Shown: positions 56,132 through 62,981 of the stretch, in pieces
Layout: every line of letters begins with the position of its first letter
How positions within the stretch are numbered: position 1 is the first letter of the stretch
Assembly (NCBI GenBank): GCA_041398705.1
Contig: JAWKUI010000004.1
Coordinates: 372,001-436,000 of the forward strand
Direction: 5' to 3'
DNA length: 64,000 nucleotides
DNA from: NORP259 sp041398705
GTDB taxonomy: Bacteria; Planctomycetota; UBA1135; GCA-002686595
The notes under the pieces: model-generated
What the model saw: only the letters and a program-made list of their open reading frames with translations
Databases searched by the model: none
Told to the model about the DNA's origin: nothing
Translations under genes and position numbers: made by a program

Positions 56132-56980
56132 TCACTTGGCCGCCTCGTCCACTTCCCTGGGAGTTCGATAGCCGAGCGTAGAGTGGAGTCGTTTGCGGTT
56201 GTAGAAGATCTCTATGTACTCCATCGTTGCTGCTCTGGCCTCAGCCAGGTTCTCCCGCTGGCGTGGTGCTGGAGTTCCTGCTTGTAGGTGCCGAAGAAGC
56301 TCTCCATCACCGCGTTGTCCCAGCAGTCACCAATGCGGCTCATGCTGCAGCGGATGCCGTGCTTCAGCAGCAGGCTCTGATAGGAGAAGCTCGCATATTG
56401 CCTACCACGATCGGTGTGGTGGATCAGATCCTGGGCCGGCTCTCGCCAGGCAAGCGCGTTCTTGAGTGCCGATTCGACGAGGTCCGACCGCATGTAGCTA
56501 TCCATTTTCCAGCCGACGATCAATCGCGTGGCTAGATCGATGATGGCTGCGAGGTAGAGCCAGCCCCTTTTCGTTCGGATCGGAGTGATGTCTGCACACC
56601 ACACCGAATCCTTGGATTCGACGCTGAACTCGCGGTTTAGGATGTTGTCAGGATCGCCAGGTCGTGGCGAGACTGGGTCGTGGACTTGTAGGCCCTTCGG
56701 GCTTTCCACGTGATCTCGTGGGATCGCATAACCCTGGCAACGCTGTGTTTCCCAGCAGAAATGCCCTCCTGAGCAGCTGCGCATGTACGCGCGGGCTGCC
56801 GTAGGTTCCCCGGCTTTCCTTGTGGATACGCCGGATGTGGGTCAGGAGCACAGAGTCTCGAGCTGCACGCTTGCCATTGGGGTCCGCCTTGAACGAGTAG
56901 TACCCGCTTCGCGAGACACCCAGAGCTCGGCACATCACCGCCACCGGGAGCTTTGCCTTCTCCGCCTCGATCAGCGCATA
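56132..56980 (-). pseudogene. IS3 transposase OrfB (DDE integrase), three frameshifts
   Basis: Pieces in three frames together make a complete rve-type transposase: ALIEAEKAKLPVAVMCRALG, GTYGSPRVHAQL, QEGISAGKHSVARVMRSHE, DNILNREFSVE, and C-terminal RKRLHSTLGYRTPREVDEA ending at 56132. The DDE triad is intact in VWCADITPI, IHHTDRGRQY and DNAVMESFFG. Frame breaks lie near 56780, 56645 and 56250, each repaired by adding one base. With the orfA break this is four in 1.2 kb, denser than elsewhere in the window. Confidence 0.8.
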
Positions 56981-57275
56981 GGCCGATCTTGTTCCTTGGC
57001 GAAGAAGGCCGTGGCCTTTTTAGGATCTCTCGCTCCTGCTCCAGTACCTTGACTTGGCGCCGAAGCTTGCGAAGTTCCTCGCGTTCGGTGGTCGTAAGGT
57101 CGCCTTCCCCGCCGCCGCCCTCGTCGATCTCGGCCTGTTTGATCCAGGCGTACAGACAACTCGGGGGGAGGTCGAGGTCTCTGGCCACGCTGGCCACATT
57201 GCCGGACGACCGCGCGATGCGCACGGCGTCAGCCTTCTGTTCAGGGGTGAACTTCCTTCGGTTGCGTTTCGGCAT
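56971..57275 (-). pseudogene. IS3 transposase OrfA, frameshifted
   Basis: A helix-turn-helix protein that binds the IS ends. It begins MPKRNRRKFTPEQKADAVRIA and has the DNA-binding segment NVASVARDLDLPPSCLYAWIK and a leucine-zipper-like helix EREELRKLRRQVKVLEQERE. At 57017-57021 the sequence has five A where six would read EILKKATAFFAKEQDRPMR and stop at 56971. As written the frame runs on to 56637. The A-run is also where IS3 elements usually carry a -1 programmed frameshift, but the following frame here does not lead directly into orfB. Confidence 0.75.
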
Positions 57276-57357
57276 TTCGGATATCCTCGCGTATTCCACG
57301 CGATCTGTGGTGTCCGAAAAATCCGGGGAAGGTCACCGCTTCCGTACGTCACACAAT

Positions 57358-57587
57358 TCAGCCAGCAGCCTCCTGCCAAGCCGCCACGATGTCCAGGGCC
57401 GCTTCAGCATCCTTGGCGAGCACCCCACTTCCACCCCGGACATCTTGGAGGCCATGCTGAATTCATCGCTGGCCATCTCACCGGCGACCCGGGCTTCGAT
57501 GCCCTCAGCCTTGAGCAGCCCGGCAAGCAGCTGCGCGTCCATGTACGTCGATGCGGTGTAAACGGTGATCCAAGCAGTGGAAGTCAT
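57358..57587 (-). pseudogene. DUF2007-type putative signal-transducing protein, one-base frameshift
   Basis: About 76 residues when repaired. WITVYTASTYMDAQLLAGLL then KAEGIEARVAGE is the typical start of DUF2007/DUF2007-like small proteins, which in other genomes are annotated as putative signal transducing proteins. The break is in a run of four G (57423-57426 on the plus strand as C); a fifth gives GVEVGVLAKDAEAALDIVAAWQ and a stop at 57358. That stop, TGA, is the first triplet of the right end of palindrome C (TGAATTGTGTGACG on the minus strand). Confidence 0.7.
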
Positions 57588-57669
57588 GTGGCAAACTCGA
57601 TCGGGACAAGGTGATGTGGGAGCGCTCCCCCGCCAGTATGTCAATCCCACGGGGTTTGGGTGATCCGCC

Positions 57670-57802
57670 GTTGGAATAACGTTACATACCGAAGCAGGTT
57701 CAAGTTGTCACGTTTTTCGAGGGTCCACACGGTCGTTTCGACCGTGTGGACCCTCGAAAAACGTGACAACTGAACCTGCTTCGTATGTAACGTTATTCCA
57801 AC
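57670..57802. repeat. Long palindrome, copy D of the dispersed family
   Basis: A 133-bp inverted repeat with almost perfect pairing: termini gttggaataacgttac / gtaacgttattccaac, a middle arm ataccgaagcaggttcaagt, and an inner stem gtcacgtttttcgagggtcc continuing through acacggtcg around loop ttt. Only a few mismatches in about 65 bp. The middle arm is homologous to the outer arm of copies A-C (gtgacgtacggaagcgggtt aligned with gttacataccgaagcaggtt). It lies between two minus-strand genes, and its right edge touches the TAG stop of the upstream gene at 57802. Confidence 0.92.
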
Positions 57803-58155
57803 TACCCATTGGCCACTCGCTGCCCGTGCATCCACTCCGTGAGCTGATACCCAAGCCGGTAGTAGCCGCCGTAGGAACACGAGTCCAAGGCGCAGTACTT
57901 GATCACCGCCACCCGGTACTCGCTTCCCAAGGCCCGGTTCGCCGCTTCCACTCCTTCCAGGACGGCTTTGCACATGGCCAACGGATCCACGACCTCGCGA
58001 GCTTCCAGGATCGCGCCGACCTTGTCCGCATCCATGGCACACAGGACAATGCCCTTGTCGTACCCCGGTTCGGCGTAGGCGATCTTCACAAGGTTGTGCG
58101 TAGGCCCAGTGATCAGATGGCTTACCCAGAACGGATCTTTGTTGGCGAAGTACAT
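57802..58155 (-). CDS. Hypothetical protein
   Basis: 117 residues from ATG 58155; a TTG at 58194 would add 13. No family recognised and no signal or membrane segment. Notable parts are YAEPGYDKGIVLCAMDADKVG, EVVDPLAMCKAVLEGVEAA and VIKYCALDSCSYGGYYRLGYQ, with several Cys and Tyr. The compact alternation of strands and helices suggests a small single-domain protein. The stop TAG abuts palindrome D. Codon use is less GC-biased than the core genes. Confidence 0.5.
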   Translation of the reverse strand: MYFANKDPFWVSHLITGPTHNLVKIAYAEPGYDKGIVLCAMDADKVGAILEAREVVDPLAMCKAVLEGVEAANRALGSEYRVAVIKYCALDSCSYGGYYRLGYQLTEWMHGQRVANG

Positions 58156-58328
58156 GGCGGATATGGGTCCGGTTTGCCAGGAAACGAATCCCAAGCAAAC
58201 CGGACCGCCGGCGAGACTTCAACCCCAAACGGGCCTATCGGGCAACTCCAAAGCCTAGTTCCCTGGGAAACGGCCCGTTGGCCGCAGTGCACGGCCCGAG
58301 CCCTGCCCGCAGGGCATCTCCTCCTCGA

Positions 58329-60386
58329 TCAAGGAAACGTGACCGACAAGCCGTTGGAGAAGTTCGAGCTCCCGATCCCCGCCATGGAGTCCCGGTGCCA
58401 GAGTTGGAAATACCAGGTGTCGCCGCTGACAATGGATGGATTGCCGAGCAGCGGGAGGGAGTTGGGTACGTCATACCCCGTTCCGCTACCGGAGGTCCCG
58501 ACGAGGTTTTCCATGACTCCGGAGACGTTGAATTGTCCGGTCGAGTTCAGGGCCCCCCCAACGACGTTGTAGCGTCCGATTTCGTTGCCAGAGCCCAAGG
58601 CCAAGCACAGGTGCCCGCTGCTTACCGCCGTTCCTGGGTTCGTGAAACCGGTTCCAACCAAAAAGTAGCCAAACTCGGCCGGCGGACCGCTAGCCGCCTC
58701 CAGGTGCAAATTGCTCCCCACGCCGGTACCGAAGGCCCCAGCCAAGGTTGTGGGTGCACCGGTGGATTTGGAATCACTCGGATCGCAGAAGGTCACGCCA
58801 GTGTTCGCGCAGTCTCCCGAACCTCTGATGACCAGATCGTAGGTATTGCATGTTCCCTGGGCGACGATCCAGAAATTGACCTCAAGGATCGTGTCCACAG
58901 CCGCCCCTGTGTTGTTGGTCCAACTCAAGTGCTCGTCGTCCGTGTTTGTGTGCCCCATGGCAAGTTCACTCGTGAAGGCCAGCCCGGAACCGCAACTCGC
59001 GTCCGAGGCATCCCAGAGCAGCGCCATGAGATTGCCGCTGGCCACGTAGTGGAGCACGTCGCAGGTCAGCGTCGCACCATCGGGAACGCAAATCGCATAC
59101 ATGTCCTTGTCCGTCTTGGAGACGAACAAACCCGGGTACATGCCATCGGACAGCGGCAAGGCCGTCGCGCAATCGTCGTTGTCCTCGAGGTAGTCGTCTG
59201 GAGTCGATGCACAAGGGTCCGGGGTGAAGAATACATCGAAACCGTAATTCGAGCACTGTTGCGGCACGCTGCTGTCCTGCTGCGCCACGACCACGACCGT
59301 CTCAGGCGCGCCGGTGTAGTTGTAGTACGTATACGCCCACGGCGCGTCGAACCCCAGTGGCGTGGTACAGGTGGAATTCCAGAGGTCATAGATCGTGCGA
59401 TTCGAGTCTTGCGTCTCGACGAACTCCAGAATCATGCCCGTTGGTATTGTGATGGAGTAAAAGTCTTCGTCGCTGGCCGACACGTTGAGCCCCGTGTAGC
59501 TGCCTGCGGTGAGTACCGTCGCCGTGGCGCAGGTATCGTTGTCCTCGAAACCGTCGGGAGGAACCGCCGGGCACGGATCGGGGTAGATCTCGACTTCGAG
59601 GTCGTAGTCCGTGCACGCTTGCGAATTGGCCGCAGGGATCACGACCTCGAAAATGAGGGTTACTGCGGCATTGGTGTGGTTGGCCCACCCCCAATTGCCG
59701 AAGTAGTAGCCCTGGGGACTGCAGCCCGCGCCGTAGACCTTGAAGTCCACATCGAAGGTAGCTGCGGTCAAAGTGACGCTAAGGATCATCCCCGGAGGTA
59801 CGGAAACAGAATAGAAATCCGGGTCCGTCCTCGAGACGAACAACCCGAGATGGGTACCAGCCCCCATGGCTGCCGCCGCGGCACAGGTATCGTTGTTTTC
59901 GAAACCGTCGTCCGGGGCATTCGAGCAGGGGTCGATATAGGTCCCGATGCTCAGCGTGCCCACGCCAGCGCTTGTGCCGTAGCCCCCCACCTGGATCAGA
60001 AACGACTCCCCAGCAGTCACGCCCGGGATCTGAACCAGGCTTTGCGCGAACGCGCCCCCATCATCGTCCCCGTCCACGCACAACGCTGCGCAGCCTACCC
60101 CCGAATGCACGTTGATCTGAGTGTCCCAGGGCGTTCCATTGGTGTCGAAGGTGTAGTCAGCAGATGCCGGGGCGGTCCACTGGAAGAAGCCATCCTGGTT
60201 GATGTCGGATAGGCATGCGCCGCCCCCGCCGTCAAAGCCGCTCGTCGTCAGCAGGGTCGTGTCGAACGTCCAGGAGCCCGTTCCGGAAATGATCGTCGCA
60301 GAGGAGCAAAGGTCTCCCTGCGCGAGGGCTGGCCCTATCAGGATTGCGGCCAGCCCGAACAGAAGTAGGAATCTAGGTGTGCACAT
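58329..60386 (-). CDS. Large secreted repeat protein with a C-terminal FQLWHRD domain
   Basis: 685 residues with a signal peptide (MCTPRFLLLFGLAAILIGPALA). After a first PPC-like domain (about 22-145; DGFFQWTAPASADYTFDTNG) come three tandem units of about 110 residues. Each opens with DPC..PDD..E(D/N)ND.CA, followed by a GLxVSxxDxDxY stretch and a calcium-binding-like Asp-rich start. The final 140 residues carry the same module as the protein at 48684-49982: CDPSDSKSTGAPT, LHLEAASGPP, LCLALGSGNEIGRYN and DTWYFQLWHRDSM. Paired Cys in each unit suggest disulfides and an extracellular place. The PPC-like domains suggest adhesion or domain attachment; no enzyme domain is present. Confidence 0.78.
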   Translation of the reverse strand: MCTPRFLLLFGLAAILIGPALAQGDLCSSATIISGTGSWTFDTTLLTTSGFDGGGGACLSDINQDGFFQWTAPASADYTFDTNGTPWDTQINVHSGVGCAALCVDGDDDGGAFAQSLVQIPGVTAGESFLIQVGGYGTSAGVGTLSIGTYIDPCSNAPDDGFENNDTCAAAAAMGAGTHLGLFVSRTDPDFYSVSVPPGMILSVTLTAATFDVDFKVYGAGCSPQGYYFGNWGWANHTNAAVTLIFEVVIPAANSQACTDYDLEVEIYPDPCPAVPPDGFEDNDTCATATVLTAGSYTGLNVSASDEDFYSITIPTGMILEFVETQDSNRTIYDLWNSTCTTPLGFDAPWAYTYYNYTGAPETVVVVAQQDSSVPQQCSNYGFDVFFTPDPCASTPDDYLEDNDDCATALPLSDGMYPGLFVSKTDKDMYAICVPDGATLTCDVLHYVASGNLMALLWDASDASCGSGLAFTSELAMGHTNTDDEHLSWTNNTGAAVDTILEVNFWIVAQGTCNTYDLVIRGSGDCANTGVTFCDPSDSKSTGAPTTLAGAFGTGVGSNLHLEAASGPPAEFGYFLVGTGFTNPGTAVSSGHLCLALGSGNEIGRYNVVGGALNSTGQFNVSGVMENLVGTSGSGTGYDVPNSLPLLGNPSIVSGDTWYFQLWHRDSMAGIGSSNFSNGLSVTFP

Positions 60387-61039
60387 GTTTGCCTTGGGTT
60401 GAATTGCTTTGGTAGTGGATTCGAGATCCAACGGACTATGTGCCGGACATCTGCGCCTCGCACGGTCGAGTTTCGTCTTGAATGGAACGGGCCCGGATGC
60501 GAATTCGGTAGGGCGGCCGCAAGGCGCGATTTGGATGAGCCCGGCAAGGGCGCGCATCCAATCCGAGGTACAGACAGGCATGGCCCGCCAGCGGTTACCA
60601 TCCTTTGGGATTTTCGACGATCACGAGTTTGGACATCGACAGCTCAAGGGGACTCGAAGCCGCAACCGGGAACGCGGAAACGCTTCCGGCTAGGAGTTGC
60701 GGACCCAGTGGGAGAGGAACAACGAGGTCACTCTAGCACACGCTTGGAAGTGTCAAGGCGCTTTCCCGGGCTGCGGCCACTGCTTCTTCAAGCGAGGCGT
60801 TGCCGGGTGCGCGCTATCGCCCGCGTCGCTATTGGATTTGTGAGCATTATCCTGTTTCCCTGGCGCCTGCTGCTGTCCCTTGTGCGCCATCGCACAGCAC
60901 TTGGAACCTTTCGCACACAAGGAAGAAAATGAGTCAAATTGTGGTCGGCTGCCATGCGCGCCTGCATTGGGTCCGATCCCGGGTGGATGCAGCGATGGCT
61001 GGCAACGGCCACCAGTTGCTTGGAATCCAGGACAGCCCG
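60387..61039. other. Intergenic region, no gene seen
   Basis: 653 bp upstream of the large repeat-protein gene and before palindrome E. No coding frame has convincing composition on either strand. The region around 60720-60900 is lower in GC than average. It should contain the promoter of the repeat-protein gene. No tRNA or known RNA recognised. Confidence 0.4.
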
Positions 61040-61162
61040 CCGTTGGAATAACGTTACATACCGAACCAGGTTCGATCAGTCCCACATTCGCGGAGCGTGC
61101 GAAGCACGCCGCGGGTGTGGGACTGATCGGAACTGGTTCGGTATGTAACGTTATTCCAACGG
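61040..61162. repeat. Long palindrome, copy E of the dispersed family
   Basis: A 123-bp inverted repeat with termini ccgttggaataacgttac / gtaacgttattccaacgg, then ataccgaaccaggttcgatc and agtcccac, pairing for about 45 bp with two mismatches. The centre (attcgcggagcgtgcgaagc...) is a smaller nested hairpin. Termini are shared with copy D, while the inner module is shared with copy C. It lies alone in an intergenic region, downstream of the YeeE/YedE pair. Confidence 0.92.
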
Positions 61163-61183
61163 CACGACGGCGGGCATACGAGG

Positions 61184-61219
61184 CACGGAATGGAGTGACG
61201 TATGACACTCCATTCCGTG
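61184..61219 (-). terminator. Hairpin downstream of the YeeE/YedE genes
   Basis: A perfect 14-bp stem cacggaatggagtg / cactccattccgtg with loop acgtatga, 10 bp past the stop codon at 61230 in the direction of transcription. No T-run. The loop region tgacgtatga faintly recalls the palindrome family's tgacgtacgg, but the stem is unrelated. Confidence 0.55.
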
Positions 61220-61229
61220 ATCCCCGGCC

Positions 61230-61799
61230 CTACTCCTCCGAAGCCCGCATCTGATTCGGCAGCACGAACGCCACCGCAATGAGGGCCACCCCAATCCCAA
61301 TGCCGACCCAATCGCCAGGTAGGCTGGTCAAACCTTCAAACTTGGATCCCGGCACGGCCCCCACCGTGACCTTGCCGCCGGCCAGGTCCTTGAGCAACCC
61401 GGTGCCCTTCCAGAAGGGATAGGTCACCATGTAGGCCCCCGCTCCCAGCAACCCGCCGAGCAGGAAACCGAGGGCATCTCGCCGGCCCGCGGCCGCAGCG
61501 CACACACCGGTACCGGGGCAATACCCCGAAACGGCCCAACCGATGCCGAGCATCACACCGCCCAGGGCCACGCCCACGTACGCGGCTTTGACCGACATGT
61601 GCCCAACGTCCACGAAACCCAGTTTCTGGCCCGCGAACATCAGCACCGAAGCCACGCCGATGCCAAGCAGAATGGTCTTCATCAAGTGCAACTTGCGCAG
61701 CCCGAGCATGGATCCAATCCAGTTCGGGTTGGTCGCCCCAATGCGATCGAGAACGAAGCCAAAGGCAGCCCCCAATACGATGGCAAGGAAGATCGTCAT
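61230..61799 (-). CDS. YeeE/YedE-family membrane protein, second half of a thiosulfate-type transporter
   Basis: A 189-residue membrane protein with about five hydrophobic segments. The Cys-containing pore motif SGYCPGTGVCAAAAG is the half-site seen in YeeE/YedE (TsuA-like) proteins that carry thiosulfate or related sulfur species. Together with the upstream gene 3 bp away, which carries the other Cys motif, it rebuilds the two-repeat YeeE fold as separate subunits, a common split form. No sulfurtransferase or regulator is adjacent. Confidence 0.85.
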   Translation of the reverse strand: MTIFLAIVLGAAFGFVLDRIGATNPNWIGSMLGLRKLHLMKTILLGIGVASVLMFAGQKLGFVDVGHMSVKAAYVGVALGGVMLGIGWAVSGYCPGTGVCAAAAGRRDALGFLLGGLLGAGAYMVTYPFWKGTGLLKDLAGGKVTVGAVPGSKFEGLTSLPGDWVGIGIGVALIAVAFVLPNQMRASEE

Positions 61800-61802
61800 G
61801 GC

Positions 61803-62357
61803 TCAGGCTCCTTTTTTGTACAGCAGAATCGCGGTGGGAATTGCAGCCAGGAACGCCCCCGCGGCAAACAGATACCCCGAAAGGGCCGTCTGCATCATGC
61901 CGCTCATCATGTGACCCGAGGTGCAGCCCCCCGCCAGACGCGCGCCATACAGGACCAGGAATCCTCCACCGAGGGTCGCGAGCCAGCGTTTGGCGCGGCC
62001 ACCCCCGAAGTTGTTGCGCCACAGGGCGGGCATGGCCTTCTCGCCCTTGTCGAGGCCTCCGCGCATCAGCGTGGACAACCCCGCCCCCAGCGCCATGGCG
62101 ATCACAAACAGGAAGCCGTAGTTCATCGGCTTCGCCACGTCCTTCGCGTACTTGCCATCCGACTTCGCCAGGTAGACGTTGCTCGACGTGTACTTGCCCT
62201 CCGGCGTCTCGGTGACCAGCTCGGAGTTCACGGCATCGGCCACGATGCCGTCGAGCACCACAAATTGAGTCGAAACCCCGATGGGTTTAACCAGAAGCAC
62301 CGCCAGGAAGAACACGCCTCCCAACAACAGGCCTCCAAGTTTCCAGTTCCAGTTCAT
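61803..62357 (-). CDS. YeeE/YedE-family membrane protein, first half of a thiosulfate-type transporter
   Basis: 184 residues with about four hydrophobic segments. The conserved Cys motif ARLAGGCTSGHMMSG marks the YeeE/YedE family and is the companion to GYCPGTG in the downstream gene. Residues about 35-85 form a hydrophilic loop (TSSNVYLAKSDGKYAKDV) not typical of the E. coli protein. ATG at 62357 was chosen because it directly precedes the first membrane segment. The genes are 3 bp apart and surely co-transcribed. Confidence 0.85.
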   Translation of the reverse strand: MNWNWKLGGLLLGGVFFLAVLLVKPIGVSTQFVVLDGIVADAVNSELVTETPEGKYTSSNVYLAKSDGKYAKDVAKPMNYGFLFVIAMALGAGLSTLMRGGLDKGEKAMPALWRNNFGGGRAKRWLATLGGGFLVLYGARLAGGCTSGHMMSGMMQTALSGYLFAAGAFLAAIPTAILLYKKGA

Positions 62358-62486
62358 CGTTCCAAAGGCAGGGGACCGGCCGGAAGGAGTCCGGCGTAGG
62401 GAGCTTTGGAGGCATGGTCCGGAACCAGGTTCCCCGGAACCCTGATCCGGCCTTGCACCCCCCCGCTCGGAGCTCACAATCGAGCT

Positions 62487-62891
62487 ATGAACGCGGCCCT
62501 CTGGGCGGATGTCATCGCCGCCGTGCACCTCCTCATCGTGGTTTTCATACTCGCGGGCCAGCTCCTGGTGCTGCTCGGGTGGCCTCTAGGCTGGGGCTGG
62601 ATCCGGAATCCCTGGTTCCGATTCACCCACCTGGCGATCATGATCTACATCGTTCAGAACGCGATTCGGGGCGAGTTCTGCTTCCTGACCCACTGGGAGT
62701 GGAACTTGCGGGAGAAGGCGGGACAGCAGGGGGCCGAAGGCAGCTTCATTGGCAAACTGCTTTCCGACATCCTGTTCGTGGATGTGGATCAGGCGGTGCT
62801 GGATCGGTGGTACCTGGCGTTTTTTGCTTTGGTCCTACTGGGCTTCTGGAGGGTTCCCCCCCGAGTGCGCAAGCCGGCCAAGGGCCATTAG
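62487..62891 (+). CDS. DUF2784 membrane protein
   Basis: A 134-residue membrane protein with three to four hydrophobic segments. VIAAVHLLIVVFILAGQLLVLLG at the N-terminus and RFTHLAIMIYIVQNAIRGEFCFLTHWE (quoted in part: GEFCFLTHWEWNLR) are DUF2784 hallmarks. Function unknown in any organism I know of. Divergent from the YeeE/YedE pair; ATG at 62487 gives the family N-terminus. Confidence 0.85.
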   Translation: MNAALWADVIAAVHLLIVVFILAGQLLVLLGWPLGWGWIRNPWFRFTHLAIMIYIVQNAIRGEFCFLTHWEWNLREKAGQQGAEGSFIGKLLSDILFVDVDQAVLDRWYLAFFALVLLGFWRVPPRVRKPAKGH

Positions 62892-62981
62892 GTAACCCGC
62901 GCCGGTTACATATGGGCCAAATCGAGCGCATTTCCGTTGATTTGGGTACCAAGAGAGGCCGATTCCTCCGAAAATGCGTCC

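Larger units (their letters stand above)
55911..57336 (-). mobile_element. IS3-family insertion sequence
   Basis: About 1.43 kb with imperfect 27-28 bp terminal inverted repeats: gtgaccctcccggttttttc... on the left and ...aatccggggaaggtcac on the right, both leading into cggacacc/ggtgtccg. It carries overlapping orfA and orfB on the minus strand. It interrupts the right arm of palindrome C; a 2-3 bp target duplication (cc or acc) is compatible with the junctions. Between the left terminus and the orfB stop lie about 220 non-coding bp with two or three hairpins (actgtcaagcg / cgcttgacagt at 55979-56005 is perfect), longer than usual for IS3. Confidence 0.88.
55746..57360. repeat. Composite palindrome, copy C, split by an IS3-family element
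   Basis: The left part (55746-55909) opens with TGAATTGTG, then the outer arm gtgacgtacggaagcgggtt as in copies A and B, then a second module (cgttacataccgaaccagg) shared with copies D and E. The inner stem, tgtcacgttaatcg through gatcagtcccaca, pairs with 55855-55903 over about 60 bp with few mismatches. The expected right outer arm is missing there and reappears at 57336-57360 (cgcttccgtacgtcacac then aattca), beyond the IS. Without the IS the element would be about 190 bp and lie between two convergent stop codons. Confidence 0.88.

Noticed and set aside
57011..57025. Programmed -1 frameshift at the A-run of IS3 orfA
   Set aside because: Slipping -1 at the five-A run reaches a stop after about 16 codons and does not enter orfB. 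One missing A explains the reading frames more simply. It is kept only as an alternative.
57670..57802. Palindromes considered as CRISPR repeats
   Set aside because: Each is a single inverted repeat with no regularly spaced direct repeats or spacers, and no cas gene is in the window.
61040..61162. Segment ggttcgatcagtccc in copies C and E considered as a tRNA T-arm
   Set aside because: There is no acceptor stem, D-arm or anticodon arm at tRNA spacing, and the sequence is part of a palindrome arm.
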